Assembly: GCF_041677825.1 (NCBI RefSeq)
Contig: NZ_JBAYPG010000011.1
Location: forward strand, 1 to 64,000
Direction of reading: 5' to 3'
Length of the DNA: 64,000 nt
Source: Castellaniella sp041677825
GTDB taxonomy: Bacteria; Pseudomonadota; Gammaproteobacteria; Burkholderiales; Burkholderiaceae_B
The notes below the pieces were generated by a model, which saw only the letters and a list, made by a program, of their open reading frames with translations, was not told the DNA's origin and did not search any database. The position numbers and the translations under genes were made by a program. Below are positions 8,892 through 17,696 of the stretch, piece by piece (the stretch's first letter is position 1; each line of letters begins with the position of its first letter).

Positions 8892-9959
8892 ATGATGACA
8901 CACAACATCGCCGTGATCCCGGGTGACGGGATCGGAATCGAAGTCATGCCCGAAGGCCTGCGCGTATTGCAGGCCGCGGGCACGCGTTTCGGCTTCGCCC
9001 TGCATTTCGAGACCTTCGACTGGGGCAGCGATCATTACATGCGCCACGGCAGCATGATGCCCGACGACTGGAAAGACCAGATCGGCGGGCATGATGCCAT
9101 TTTCTTCGGCGCCGTGGGCGACCCCGGCCGCGTCCCCGATCACATTGCGGTCTGGCAGTCCATCCTCACCATCCGGCGGGAATTCGATCAATACATCAAC
9201 CTGCGTCCGGCCCGCCTCATGCCGGGCGTGCCATGCCCCTTGGCCAACCGTGCCCCGGGCGACATCGACTTCCTGATCGTGCGCGAAAATACCGAGGGCG
9301 AATATTCGAACGCGGGCGGGCGCCTGTTCGCAGGTACCGAGCGCGAGATGGCCATCCAGGAATCCGTTTTCACCCGCACCGGCACGGACCGCGTGCTGCG
9401 CTACGCATTCGAACTGGCTTCGAAGCGGCCCCGCAAGCACCTGACCGCCGCCACGAAGTCAAACGGCATCTCGATCACGATGCCGTTCTGGGATGAGCGC
9501 GTGGCGGCCATTGCGGAAGAATTCCCGGATGTCACCTGGGACAAGTTCCACATCGACATTCTCTGTGCCCACATGGTACGGCACCCCGATCGCTTCGACG
9601 TCGTGGTCGCTTCCAACCTGTTCGGCGACATCCTGTCCGACCTGGGCCCCGCCTGCACCGGCACCATCGGTATCGCGCCATCGGCCAACCTCGATCCCGA
9701 ACGCCGCCATCCGTCGCTGTTCGAACCCGTGCACGGCTCGGCGCCGGATATCGCCGGCCGGGGCATTGCCAATCCGGTCGGCCAGATCTGGTCAGCCGCC
9801 CTCATGCTCGACCACCTCGGGCACGCCGATGCGGCCTCGGCCATCGTGCAGGCGATCGAAGCCGTGCTGGCCCAAGGGCCCCGCACCCCCGACATGGGTG
9901 GCCAGGCCGTCACCACAGAGGTGGGCCAGGCCGTCACCCGTCAGGTGCTGGCGGGCTGA
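8892..9959 (+). CDS. ttuC: Tartrate dehydrogenase / D-malate dehydrogenase (decarboxylating), isocitrate dehydrogenase family
   Basis: 355 residues. It is a beta-hydroxyacid oxidative decarboxylase beginning HNIAVIPGDGIGIEVMPEGLRVL. Substrate-site segments are LRREFDQ-like (TIRREFDQYINLRPARL), FLIVRENTEGEYS, and the metal site DRFDVVVASNLFGDILSDLG. Nicotinamide-site residues lie in EPVHGSAPDIAGRGIANPVG. The family oxidises L-tartrate, meso-tartrate and D-malate with NAD and a divalent metal. The TtuC/DmlA branch is favoured over IPMDH by the YSNAGGRLF and GSDHYMRHGSMMP segments. Two in-frame ATGs open the gene. Its last 19 bp overlap the convergent MFS gene. Confidence 0.85.
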   Translation: MMTHNIAVIPGDGIGIEVMPEGLRVLQAAGTRFGFALHFETFDWGSDHYMRHGSMMPDDWKDQIGGHDAIFFGAVGDPGRVPDHIAVWQSILTIRREFDQYINLRPARLMPGVPCPLANRAPGDIDFLIVRENTEGEYSNAGGRLFAGTEREMAIQESVFTRTGTDRVLRYAFELASKRPRKHLTAATKSNGISITMPFWDERVAAIAEEFPDVTWDKFHIDILCAHMVRHPDRFDVVVASNLFGDILSDLGPACTGTIGIAPSANLDPERRHPSLFEPVHGSAPDIAGRGIANPVGQIWSAALMLDHLGHADAASAIVQAIEAVLAQGPRTPDMGGQAVTTEVGQAVTRQVLAG

Positions 9960-11176
9960 AATGCCTGCCGGCTGCGCCACAGCAGCCACAGGCTGGCGCC
10001 CGCCGGCACCACCAGCACGGCATAGGCCAGGACATAGCTGTGCAGGCCGCCCGCCACCAGCCCGAAGGCGGGCGGGCCGAGCACATTGCCCAGAAAGGTG
10101 ATGGACAGCGTGCCGCCCGTGGCGATGCTGGCTTTTCCTGCCGGCGCCTGACGCGCCACTTCGGCCAGATAGACGCCATTCCAGCCGATGGCACAGAAGC
10201 CGAACACCAACAGCAGGGCCCCCAGCAACCAGAGCGGCCCTGATGGGCTGACCGGCATCAGGACAGCGCACAGGGCGACCAGCAGGGCAATGGCCCCCAG
10301 CGCACGCAGGGGGCCCAGAAAACGGTCGGATGCGTACCCCCAGAGAATGCGGCCTGCCACCCCCGCCATCTGCGACAGCGCCGCCAGCAGGCCGGCCGTC
10401 ACCAGGTCGATGTCCATGTCCTCGTGCAGGCAGGTCACCAGATACGTCACCAGCGACAGCTGGGTGACCGAGAACAGAAAAGACACCGCGGCCAGCGCCC
10501 GCAGACTGCGTTGACCGAACACCAGGCGCAGCGGCCCGGCGAGATTGCCGATCAGCGACACCGGATGCGCCGGGTCCCGATCGGCATCCAGCGTACGGCA
10601 CAGCGGCTGGATCAGCAGGGCACAGGCAAGGCTGCAGGCGGCCACCATGGCAAAGGCCATCTGCCAGGAGCCGAACTCGGCCAGCCCCGGCACCAATGCA
10701 CCCGCCAGCACGCCTCCCAGCGGCACGCCGGTCTGCTTGATGGAAAAGACAAAGGACAGGCGATGCGCCGGCGTACTGCGGATCAGCAGGTGCGAACTGG
10801 CCGGTGTGATGGGGCCATAGCCCACGCCGATGAGCAGGGCCCCCAGCGCCGTGACGGCCACATGGGGCACCAGGCTGACCAGCAAGCCGCAGGCACACAG
10901 CACCAGACCCGCCTGGCTGGCGCGTATGGCTCCATAGCGCCGCACGAGGCCGCCCGAAACCAGACTGGAGGCCATGGCCGCGGCATAGGCCAGGGCGACA
11001 TACAGGCCCACGTGCACCGGCGAGACCCCCAGCGAACGGGCCACCACCGGGGCCACCACGGGCAGCGTGAGCAGGCACATCGCCACCAGCGACTGCACGG
11101 CCAGCGTGGCCAGCAGAACAATGAGCCCCGAATCCGCCCGGGCACCCTGCGTTCGACGGCCGTGCACCCCGGGCAT
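9941..11176 (-). CDS. MFS transporter
   Basis: 411 residues with about twelve hydrophobic segments and the cytoplasmic loop 2-3 motif of the major facilitator superfamily (SGGLVRRYGAIRASQAG). LLIGVGYGPITPASSHLL and SIKQTGVPLGGVLAG are the conserved helix 4-5 region. The substrate cannot be read from the sequence. It starts 7 bp after the acetolactate-synthase-like gene, so it is probably the last gene of that transcript and might export or import the pathway substrate. An open frame extends upstream into the neighbour, and the internal ATG after the neighbour's stop is used. Confidence 0.75.
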   Translation of the reverse strand: MPGVHGRRTQGARADSGLIVLLATLAVQSLVAMCLLTLPVVAPVVARSLGVSPVHVGLYVALAYAAAMASSLVSGGLVRRYGAIRASQAGLVLCACGLLVSLVPHVAVTALGALLIGVGYGPITPASSHLLIRSTPAHRLSFVFSIKQTGVPLGGVLAGALVPGLAEFGSWQMAFAMVAACSLACALLIQPLCRTLDADRDPAHPVSLIGNLAGPLRLVFGQRSLRALAAVSFLFSVTQLSLVTYLVTCLHEDMDIDLVTAGLLAALSQMAGVAGRILWGYASDRFLGPLRALGAIALLVALCAVLMPVSPSGPLWLLGALLLVFGFCAIGWNGVYLAEVARQAPAGKASIATGGTLSITFLGNVLGPPAFGLVAGGLHSYVLAYAVLVVPAGASLWLLWRSRQAFQPAST

Positions 11177-11183
11177 CTGCGGA

Positions 11184-12968
11184 TCAGTCTTCGACGTACC
11201 AGGTGTCTTCGGACAGCATGACCTGCTGGTGTCCATAGCCCGCCGGCATCATGGGAAAGCAGTTCTGCAATGGCACCACGGCCACATCCAGAAAATAGGG
11301 CCCGTCATGCGCCAGGCAGGCCTCGAGGGCCGCATCGAGATCACGCGGGTGGGCGACGCGCGCCGCGCCCCAGCCAAAAGCACCGGCCAGGGCCACGAAG
11401 TCGGGGATGGATGCGTTGTAGCTGTGGCTGTAGCGCCCGCCGTGTATGAGTTCCTGCCACTGCCGTACCATGCCCATGTGCCCGTTGTTGCACACGATCA
11501 CCTTCACCGGTGCCCGGTGCTGCATGGCCGTGGCCAGTTCCTGGATGTTCATCAATACCGAGGCATCGCCACTGATGCAGACCACGGTCTTGTCCGGATG
11601 GGCGATCTGCGCCCCGATGGCCGCCGGCAGGCCATAGCCCATGGTGCCGGCACCCCCCGAGGTCAGCCAGCGATTGGGCCGGTCGATCGAAAGGTACTGG
11701 GCAGCCCACATCTGGTGCTGCCCGACATCTGTGGACACCACGGCATCCTGCCCCTGCAGGCAGCGATCGATGCGCAGCATGAGATCCTGGGGCAGGATCA
11801 CGTCTTCGGCTGGTGCCACCTTCAGGCAATCGCGCGCCTGCCACACCGCAATGCGCTGCCACCATTCATCCAGCCGCCCGCAGGCCAGCGGCCAGGCGCC
11901 CAGTTCCTTGTGCAGGGCGCGCAGCAGAGGGTAGCAATCACCCACCAGCGCCACATCGGCACGCACCACCTTGTCGATCGAGGCCGGGTCGATGTCGAGG
12001 TGGATTTTCTCGGCATGCGGGCAGAAATCGGACAGGCGGCCGGTGATGCGGTCATCGAACCGGGCCCCCACGCAGATGATGAGATCGGCATGGTGCATGG
12101 CCAGATTGGCCTGCAGGGTGCCGTGCATGCCCAGCATGCCCAGAAATTGCCCGTCGCCCGCCGGATAGGCCCCCAGGCCCATGAGCGTGAGCGTGCAGGG
12201 TGCCCCGGTGGCCTGCACCAGGCTGCGAAACGCATGGCAGGCATCCTGCCCCGAATTGATCAGCCCGCCGCCGCCATAGAACACCGGGCGGCGAGCACGG
12301 GCGATCAGGGCCGCCGCCCGCTTCAGGGCCGCCTCGGTACCCGGTGAAAACGGCTCGGGTGCATCGGCCTCGATCTGCACGACGGTGTGCTCTGGCTCGA
12401 CGGCCGCCATCTGCAGATCTTTGGGAAAATCGAGCAGTACGGGCCCTGGCCGCCCGCTGTGGGTCAGGCGCAAGGCCTTGGCGGTCAGCTCGGCCACATC
12501 CTGTGCGCGCCGGACTTGCGCATTCCACTTGGTGACCGGACGGGAGATCGCCACGGCATCGCATTCCTGGAAGGCATCGGTGCCAATCGCACTGGTGGCC
12601 ACCTGGCCGCTGATGCACAGCACGGGAATCGAGTCGCACAGCGCATCGAGCAGGCCGGTGGTGGTGTTGGACATGCCCGGCCCCGAAGTGACGAACACCA
12701 CTCCGGTACGCCCGGTGCTGCGTGCGTAGCCTTCGGCAGCGTGCACGGCCGCCTGCTCATGGCGCACCAGTACGTGCCGCAGGCGGGGCTCGGCGTACAG
12801 CGCGTCATAGAGGGGCAGCACCGCACCCCCAGGGTAGCCGAATACCGTATCGACGCCGTGGGCAATCAGGGTATCGAGCAGGACTTCAGCGCCGTTGCGC
12901 TGTGTTGGCGCACAGGGAGTCGCCGGCCGGGCCGGGGACAGGATCGAGGCAGTCTGGGGAGCATTCAC
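11184..12968 (-). CDS. Thiamine-diphosphate-dependent acetolactate-synthase-like enzyme (large subunit)
   Basis: 594 residues. The N-terminal PYR domain contains the catalytic glutamate in LVRHEQAAVHAAEGYARSTG and VFVTSGPGMSNTTTGLLDAL. A central domain follows, then the C-terminal PP domain with the ThDP motif GDASVLMNIQEL...CNNGHMGMVRQWQ. It ends NCFPMMPAGYGHQQVMLSEDTWY, as acetolactate synthases do. The glutamate excludes glyoxylate carboligase, which has valine there. No small regulatory subunit gene (ilvH) follows; an MFS gene does. A catabolic or specialised carboligase role is therefore possible. GTG at 12968 is chosen because it has an AGGT upstream and removes an unconserved 67-residue extension. 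Confidence 0.75.
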   Translation of the reverse strand: MNAPQTASILSPARPATPCAPTQRNGAEVLLDTLIAHGVDTVFGYPGGAVLPLYDALYAEPRLRHVLVRHEQAAVHAAEGYARSTGRTGVVFVTSGPGMSNTTTGLLDALCDSIPVLCISGQVATSAIGTDAFQECDAVAISRPVTKWNAQVRRAQDVAELTAKALRLTHSGRPGPVLLDFPKDLQMAAVEPEHTVVQIEADAPEPFSPGTEAALKRAAALIARARRPVFYGGGGLINSGQDACHAFRSLVQATGAPCTLTLMGLGAYPAGDGQFLGMLGMHGTLQANLAMHHADLIICVGARFDDRITGRLSDFCPHAEKIHLDIDPASIDKVVRADVALVGDCYPLLRALHKELGAWPLACGRLDEWWQRIAVWQARDCLKVAPAEDVILPQDLMLRIDRCLQGQDAVVSTDVGQHQMWAAQYLSIDRPNRWLTSGGAGTMGYGLPAAIGAQIAHPDKTVVCISGDASVLMNIQELATAMQHRAPVKVIVCNNGHMGMVRQWQELIHGGRYSHSYNASIPDFVALAGAFGWGAARVAHPRDLDAALEACLAHDGPYFLDVAVVPLQNCFPMMPAGYGHQQVMLSEDTWYVED

Positions 12969-13116
12969 GGTACGACCTGTTTCGGGTGTGGGCCCGCCAC
13001 GACGACGTGCGGGCTTGTGGCCCGGCGGCGCCAGAACGGGCAGGACAATGGCGAAGGACGCGCTGACCACAGTGGATGCTGCGCGGCCAAGAGCGATCGC
13101 CCCAGTGTATCGCTTT

Positions 13117-13896
13117 TCAGGCCGCTGGTACGGGTAAACCCATGGCCGTGAAACCACCATCCACGGCAATCACCTGCCCCGTGACGTAGGAAGAACCGTC
13201 GGGGTCGAGCAGCCAGCAGACCGGCCCGACCAGTTCATGGTCTGCGCCGTAACGCCCCATCGCCACCACCCGGTTCCAGTTGTCGCGCGTGACCTGCGTA
13301 TGGATTTTGCGGGTGAGCGGCGTATCGATGGGGCCCGGTGCCACCGTATTCACCCGCAGCCCGCTGTGCGCCCACTCGACCGCCATGATGCGCGTCATGT
13401 TCAGCAAGGCCGACTTGGATGACCCGTACGCGACCCGGCCATAATTGCCGCGCATGCCCGACACCGAGGAAATCAGCACGATGGAACCGCTGCCGCGTGG
13501 CTGCATGACACGTGCCACCGCGCGCGCCGTGATGAAGGCGCCCGTCACATTGACATCCAGTATGCGGCGGAACATGGCCACCTCGGTTTCCAGCGCCGGC
13601 ACCTCGGCCGCAATGCCAGCCGAGTGCACCAGACCGTGCAAGGGCCCGAAATCGGCTTCGCAGTCGGCCACCACCTGCTCGATGCGCGCTTCGTCGGTGA
13701 CATCGGCCTGGGCAAACTGCAGCCGCCCGGCAGAGGCCCCGGCCAGCGCCTGACGCGCAGCCTCGATCTGCCCGGCCTGCACATCCACCGCGAGCACCCG
13801 CCAGCCTTTGGCCAGCAGCCCCTGCACCAGGGCCAGGCCGATGCCCGACACCCCGCCCGTCACCATCACGACCCTGTCTTCACTGGTATTGCGCAT
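13117..13896 (-). CDS. Short-chain dehydrogenase/reductase
   Basis: 259 residues, classical SDR. The cofactor motif is TGGVSGIGLALVQGLL near the N-terminus, with an aspartate after beta-2 (VDVQ) favouring NAD. The catalytic set is SSVSG and the YGSSK tetrad, followed by RVNTVAPGPIDTPL. The C-terminus has SSYVTGQVIAVDGGF, the usual SDR ending. It probably oxidises a hydroxyacyl-CoA or alcohol intermediate of the surrounding pathway. The ATG overlaps the end of the preceding DUF296 gene by 17 bp, which shows co-transcription. Confidence 0.85.
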   Translation of the reverse strand: MRNTSEDRVVMVTGGVSGIGLALVQGLLAKGWRVLAVDVQAGQIEAARQALAGASAGRLQFAQADVTDEARIEQVVADCEADFGPLHGLVHSAGIAAEVPALETEVAMFRRILDVNVTGAFITARAVARVMQPRGSGSIVLISSVSGMRGNYGRVAYGSSKSALLNMTRIMAVEWAHSGLRVNTVAPGPIDTPLTRKIHTQVTRDNWNRVVAMGRYGADHELVGPVCWLLDPDGSSYVTGQVIAVDGGFTAMGLPVPAA

Positions 13897-14296
13897 CGTC
13901 TGAAAGCTCCATTCGTTGTTCCACACACCATTCCTCGAGCACGACCTCGATCGTCATGCACGCTGGATTGCGCCCGCGCACAAACCGGCCGGCATGAAAT
14001 TTCCCCTGCAGGTCCATCACCACCCCGGCCAGCAAGGCCTGCGGCAGACCATCGGCTGCAGCGCGGACCTCGCCCTGCAGGCTCATGATCTCGAGGGCCG
14101 GACCCGGGAGGTCGAGGCGACGCCCGCCCGCCACCTCGAGACAGGCATGCGCGAGGCTGCCCACACTGCTGCGCACCATGGCCACCGCCAGACCCGCCTC
14201 GCGTGCCGTGTGCTCGACGCTGCGCAGGAGATCCTCATTGGGATGGATGCGCACGTAGAAAATGCGCCCGGGAGCGCCCTGCTCAATGATCGCCAT
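13880..14296 (-). CDS. DUF296 (PPC-domain) protein, short copy with degenerate metal site
   Basis: 138 residues. RIFYVRIHPNEDLLRSVEHTAREAGLAVAMVRSSVGSLAHACLEV and ALEIMSLQGEVR fit the PPC/DUF296 beta-strand pattern. Where canonical members have HxH followed by GGHL, this copy reads VVMDLQGKFHAGRFVRGRN, so the histidine cluster is largely lost. It overlaps the upstream DUF296 gene by 14 bp and the downstream SDR gene by 17 bp. PPC domains form trimers; here a mixed complex with the neighbour is an inference. No biochemical function is assigned to this subgroup. Confidence 0.7.
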   Translation of the reverse strand: MAIIEQGAPGRIFYVRIHPNEDLLRSVEHTAREAGLAVAMVRSSVGSLAHACLEVAGGRRLDLPGPALEIMSLQGEVRAAADGLPQALLAGVVMDLQGKFHAGRFVRGRNPACMTIEVVLEEWCVEQRMELSDDAQYQ

Positions 14297-14891
14297 GAAG
14301 ATTGTCCTCGGACAGGATGGGGTGGAAGACGGGCGTGCAGATTTCAGGATCATCGCCAATGACCAGACGCATGTGATCCAGTGCCCATAGCCAGGCCACG
14401 CCGGTTTGAGCCAGCATGCAGGCCTGCGGCAACAGGTGCCCGCCCACGAAATGGCCTGCGCGGTCGACCGTGAGCGCATGGCAATGGATTGCGGGCTGCC
14501 CTGCGGCCGTCTGGCCCACCGTGGCCCCGGCGCAGATCAGTTCCAGCGGCCCGGTGCGATCCCGCGGCGTGGTGTAGTGGGCCACCGGCACGACATCCGG
14601 GCTGGTCGCGATCTCGAAGTAGCGCAGGTGCGAAAACACCGCCTGCTGCAGCCCCAGACCGGCCGTGGAGACCTTCAATTGGCGCATGGCCGCCAGCACC
14701 GAAGTCTGCAATGTCTGGCCGGCCACCAGCGGAATACGCCAGACCTTCTGGCCATGCCCGGCCAGCACGTTGCGACGTACGGCATCGGGCGGCCCCGGGT
14801 GCTGCAGCACAGGCACGCCGGGATCGGGCCGGGTCGCGCTGTCGGGCCCGCCGGCCCAGGCACGGTTGCGATTGGCGAAATCAGCGATCAT
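14283..14891 (-). CDS. DUF296 (PPC-domain) protein, long copy with intact HxH...GGHL motif
   Basis: 202 residues. After about 50 residues rich in proline and arginine, the domain starts near KVWRIPLVAGQTLQTSVLAAMRQL. It includes the conserved IHCHALTVDRAGHFVGGHL, whose three histidines match the probable metal-binding triad of bacterial PPC proteins. It starts 13 bp after the acyl-CoA ligase stop and its end overlaps the second DUF296 gene. Bacterial DUF296 proteins are often called DNA-binding by homology to plant AT-hook proteins, but no AT-hook is present. Position between a CoA ligase and a dehydrogenase suggests an enzyme or pathway accessory role. Confidence 0.7.
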   Translation of the reverse strand: MIADFANRNRAWAGGPDSATRPDPGVPVLQHPGPPDAVRRNVLAGHGQKVWRIPLVAGQTLQTSVLAAMRQLKVSTAGLGLQQAVFSHLRYFEIATSPDVVPVAHYTTPRDRTGPLELICAGATVGQTAAGQPAIHCHALTVDRAGHFVGGHLLPQACMLAQTGVAWLWALDHMRLVIGDDPEICTPVFHPILSEDNLHGDH

Positions 14892-14904
14892 GATTCGATC
14901 AAGC

Positions 14905-16527
14905 TCAGGCAGCCGGGAACAGGCCGCGTTCCACGAGGGCCTCGCGCACGATCTTCTTGGTGATCTTGCCATAACCCGACTTGGGCAGCTCGGGCCAGAT
15001 CACGCAGTGGCGCGGCTGCTTGTAGCGCGCGATGTGGGCATCCAGCCAGTGCTGGAAGGCGTCGGCATCCCAGGTGGCACCCTCTTCGAGCACCGCCACC
15101 ATCACCCCGATTTCGCCCCAGACGGGATCCGGCATGCCCAGGATGCAGATCTCCTGCACCCACCCCGCTGCCAGGATCTTTTCTTCGATCTCGCGCGGGT
15201 AGATATTGGAGCCCCCCGAGATATACATGTCGGATTCGCGCCCGGTAATGGTCAGGTAGCCTTGCGCATCCAGATAGCCGATATCCCCCGTTCTGAACCA
15301 GCCATCGCGAAACGACTTGCGGTTGGCTTCCGGATTGTTGTAGTAGCCGGCAAACACCGCTGGCCCGGATACGCAGATCTCGCCTTGTTCGCCCGCAGGC
15401 AGATGGCGGCCGTCGGCATCCTGTATGCTGATTTCCATGCCCGTGCGCGGCCGGCCGCAGGACCCCGCATGCGGCATCAGGGCGTCATCGGCCGAGTGTT
15501 CCTCGGGCGGCAGCACCGTGATGTTGCCGGTGACCTCACCCAGGCCGAAATACTGCACGAGCACCGGCCCCAGCTTTTCGAGCGCCCGCTTCTGATCGGC
15601 ACGGTACATGGGCGCGCCGGCATAAATGACATGACGCAGTGAGTCGTGGGCGTAGCGGTCCACACTTTCGTGTTCGACCATCATCTTGAGTATGGTCGGC
15701 ACCGTGAAGAAATTGCTGATCCGGTGGCGTTCTATGGTGGCCCAAGCCGCCTCGGGTGAAAACCGCGCTTGCGTGCCAAACACCGTGGCCGCCCCGCGCG
15801 CCACCTGCGTCAGGTAGTGGATGCCGGCCCCGTGCGACAGCGGCGCCACCACCAGGCTGCGGTCGCGATGCGTGGTGCCGGGCATGAGATCGGCCAGGTG
15901 GTTGGTGAGCACGAACGCCATCTGACCGTGGGTCAGCACCGCCGCCTTGGGTTTGCCCGTGGTGCCCGAGGTGAAGAAGAACCAGCACGGGTCGTCGTAC
16001 TCTACGGCCTGGGTGGCCCGGGCCTGACCCGCAGCAAGGGCGGCATCGATGCGCGCGCCAATGCCATCGGGGCCCGCCTGCGGGCCCAGGCCGGCCACCA
16101 GCCGCAGGCCATCGAGCGTGGAGGCCAGGGCGGCATGTTCGGGGTAGCCGGCATGACAGATGAAGGCCGCCACCCCCGCACTGCGCGCCAGATGATCGAC
16201 CTCGTCGGGGGTGATGCGAAAATTCGTGGGCACCCACACGGCACCCAGGCGAAACGTGGCCAGCATGACCTCGATCTGCTCCACGCCGTTGGGAGAATGG
16301 GTCAGGATGCGATCGCCGCGCCCCAGGCCCGCCTGGGCAAACACCGCAGCCAGGGCGGCCACCCGCGACTCGAGGGTGCGCCAGGTGATCACCTGCTCGT
16401 CGACGATCAGGGCCGGTTCGTCGGGCAGGCGCGCCGCCGCCTGGCTGACGAACGTCGCCAGGTTCATGACCCGGCGCGATACGGGCACCAGGCCACCCAG
16501 TGGCGCTTTCGGGGCGTGTGCTGTCAT
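14905..16527 (-). CDS. Acyl-CoA synthetase (AMP-binding, adenylate-forming)
   Basis: 540 residues. The AMP-binding core is FFFTSGTTGKPKAAVLTH, with YFGLGEVTGNI-type and GWFRTGDIGYLDAQGYLTITGRESDMYISGGSNIYPREIE motifs. The catalytic lysine is in SGYGKITKKIVRE near the C-terminus. It activates a carboxylic acid to its acyl-CoA at the cost of ATP. The acid is unknown; the ligase resembles fatty/aryl-acid ligases of catabolic clusters. The start codon overlaps the thiolase stop (TAATG), so the two are translationally coupled. A long upstream open frame inside the thiolase gene is rejected. Confidence 0.88.
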   Translation of the reverse strand: MTAHAPKAPLGGLVPVSRRVMNLATFVSQAAARLPDEPALIVDEQVITWRTLESRVAALAAVFAQAGLGRGDRILTHSPNGVEQIEVMLATFRLGAVWVPTNFRITPDEVDHLARSAGVAAFICHAGYPEHAALASTLDGLRLVAGLGPQAGPDGIGARIDAALAAGQARATQAVEYDDPCWFFFTSGTTGKPKAAVLTHGQMAFVLTNHLADLMPGTTHRDRSLVVAPLSHGAGIHYLTQVARGAATVFGTQARFSPEAAWATIERHRISNFFTVPTILKMMVEHESVDRYAHDSLRHVIYAGAPMYRADQKRALEKLGPVLVQYFGLGEVTGNITVLPPEEHSADDALMPHAGSCGRPRTGMEISIQDADGRHLPAGEQGEICVSGPAVFAGYYNNPEANRKSFRDGWFRTGDIGYLDAQGYLTITGRESDMYISGGSNIYPREIEEKILAAGWVQEICILGMPDPVWGEIGVMVAVLEEGATWDADAFQHWLDAHIARYKQPRHCVIWPELPKSGYGKITKKIVREALVERGLFPAA

Positions 16528-17696
16528 TATTTGATCCGCTCGAGAATGCTCACGTAATTGGCGACGGCCGCCCCGCCCATGTTGAACACCCCGGCAAGGC
16601 GGGCGTCCGGGATCTGCATGTCGCCGGCCGTGCCAGCCAGCTGCATGCAGGCCAGCGCATGCATGGACACGCCCGTGGCACCCACCGGATGCCCCTTGGC
16701 CTTGAGGCCGCCAGACGGATTGACGGGCAGGCGGCCATCCTTTTGCGTCAGGCCCTCGCGCACCACCTTCCAGCCCTCGCCGCGCGCGGCCAGGCCCATG
16801 GCCTCGTATTCGATCATTTCGGCAATCGTGAAGCAATCGTGGGTTTCGACGAAGCTCAGGTCATCGAGCGTGACACCGGCCTGTTGCAGCGCCTGGCGCC
16901 AGGCCCGGGCAGCGCCTTCGAAGGCGAGCGGATCGCGCCGGCTGAGGGGCAGGATGTCGTTGACCTGCTGGCGCGCCCTGAAGCGTATGGCGCGCGGAAA
17001 CTGATCGACCAGCGAATCGGCCACCAGCACCAGCGCGGCCGCGCCGTCGGACACCAGCGAGCAGTCTGTGCGCCGCAGGGGCGGGGCCACATACGGATTC
17101 TTTTCGGACACCGTGTCGCAGAACTCGACGCCCAGATCCTTGCGGATCTGGGCGTAGGGATTGTCGACCCCGTTCTTGTGATTCTTGGCTGCAATGACGG
17201 CCAGCTCATGGCTGAAGTCACCGTAGCGCTCGAAATACTGCGCGGCGAGCTGGCCGAAGATGCCGGCAAACCCCCCCAGGATGTCGGCCTCTTCCTTGCG
17301 ATAGCTGGCATTGAGCAACAGGTCGCCCACCTCGGGGGTGGAGCGCGCCGTCATTTTTTCGGCCCCCACCACCAGCGCGACCTGCCCACGGCCCGATTCG
17401 ATGAAGTCCATGGCCGCATGAATGGCCGCGCTGCCCGTGGCACATGCGTTTTCCAGGCGATTGGCCGGGACATGGGTGAGATCGGGGTCGGCCAGCGCCA
17501 CCAGGGCGCCCTGGAAGTCCTGCTTCTGGAAGCCGTTGTTCATGACCCCGACATAAATGCCATCGACCTGCCGGCCGCTGATGCCCGCGTGTGCCAGAGC
17601 CGGCCCGGTGACCCGGGCCATCAGGGATTCGGTATCCGGATCAGACAGTTTCCCGAAGGGGATGTGTGACCATCCGGCGATGACTGCTTGCGTCAT
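16527..17696 (-). CDS. Thiolase, SCP2-like family
   Basis: 389 residues. The nucleophilic cysteine is Cys85 in ENACATGSAAIH. VETHDCFTIAEMIEYEAMGL and GGLKAKGHPVGATGVS (general-base histidine) are typical of SCP2-type thiolases, and the second canonical cysteine region is replaced by FNMGGAAVANYVSIL. Such enzymes cleave branched or ring-derived 3-ketoacyl-CoA in sterol, terpenoid or aromatic side-chain catabolism. Its first 56 bp overlap the end of iclR, and its stop overlaps the CoA ligase start. Confidence 0.85.
   Translation of the reverse strand: MTQAVIAGWSHIPFGKLSDPDTESLMARVTGPALAHAGISGRQVDGIYVGVMNNGFQKQDFQGALVALADPDLTHVPANRLENACATGSAAIHAAMDFIESGRGQVALVVGAEKMTARSTPEVGDLLLNASYRKEEADILGGFAGIFGQLAAQYFERYGDFSHELAVIAAKNHKNGVDNPYAQIRKDLGVEFCDTVSEKNPYVAPPLRRTDCSLVSDGAAALVLVADSLVDQFPRAIRFRARQQVNDILPLSRRDPLAFEGAARAWRQALQQAGVTLDDLSFVETHDCFTIAEMIEYEAMGLAARGEGWKVVREGLTQKDGRLPVNPSGGLKAKGHPVGATGVSMHALACMQLAGTAGDMQIPDARLAGVFNMGGAAVANYVSILERIK

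Noticed and set aside
11067..12347. A 426-codon plus-strand frame inside the acetolactate-synthase-like gene
   Set aside because: Antisense shadow of a conserved ThDP enzyme; composition typical of reverse-frame translation.
11184..12968. Assignment as glyoxylate carboligase, which would complete the hyi/glycerate kinase pathway
   Set aside because: The catalytic glutamate (RHEQAAVHAAEGYA) and the AHAS C-terminus are present; glyoxylate carboligase has valine at that position.
13897..13926. Longer SDR N-terminus (extra MWNNEWSFQT)
   Set aside because: It would deepen the overlap with the DUF296 gene and is not part of the SDR fold.
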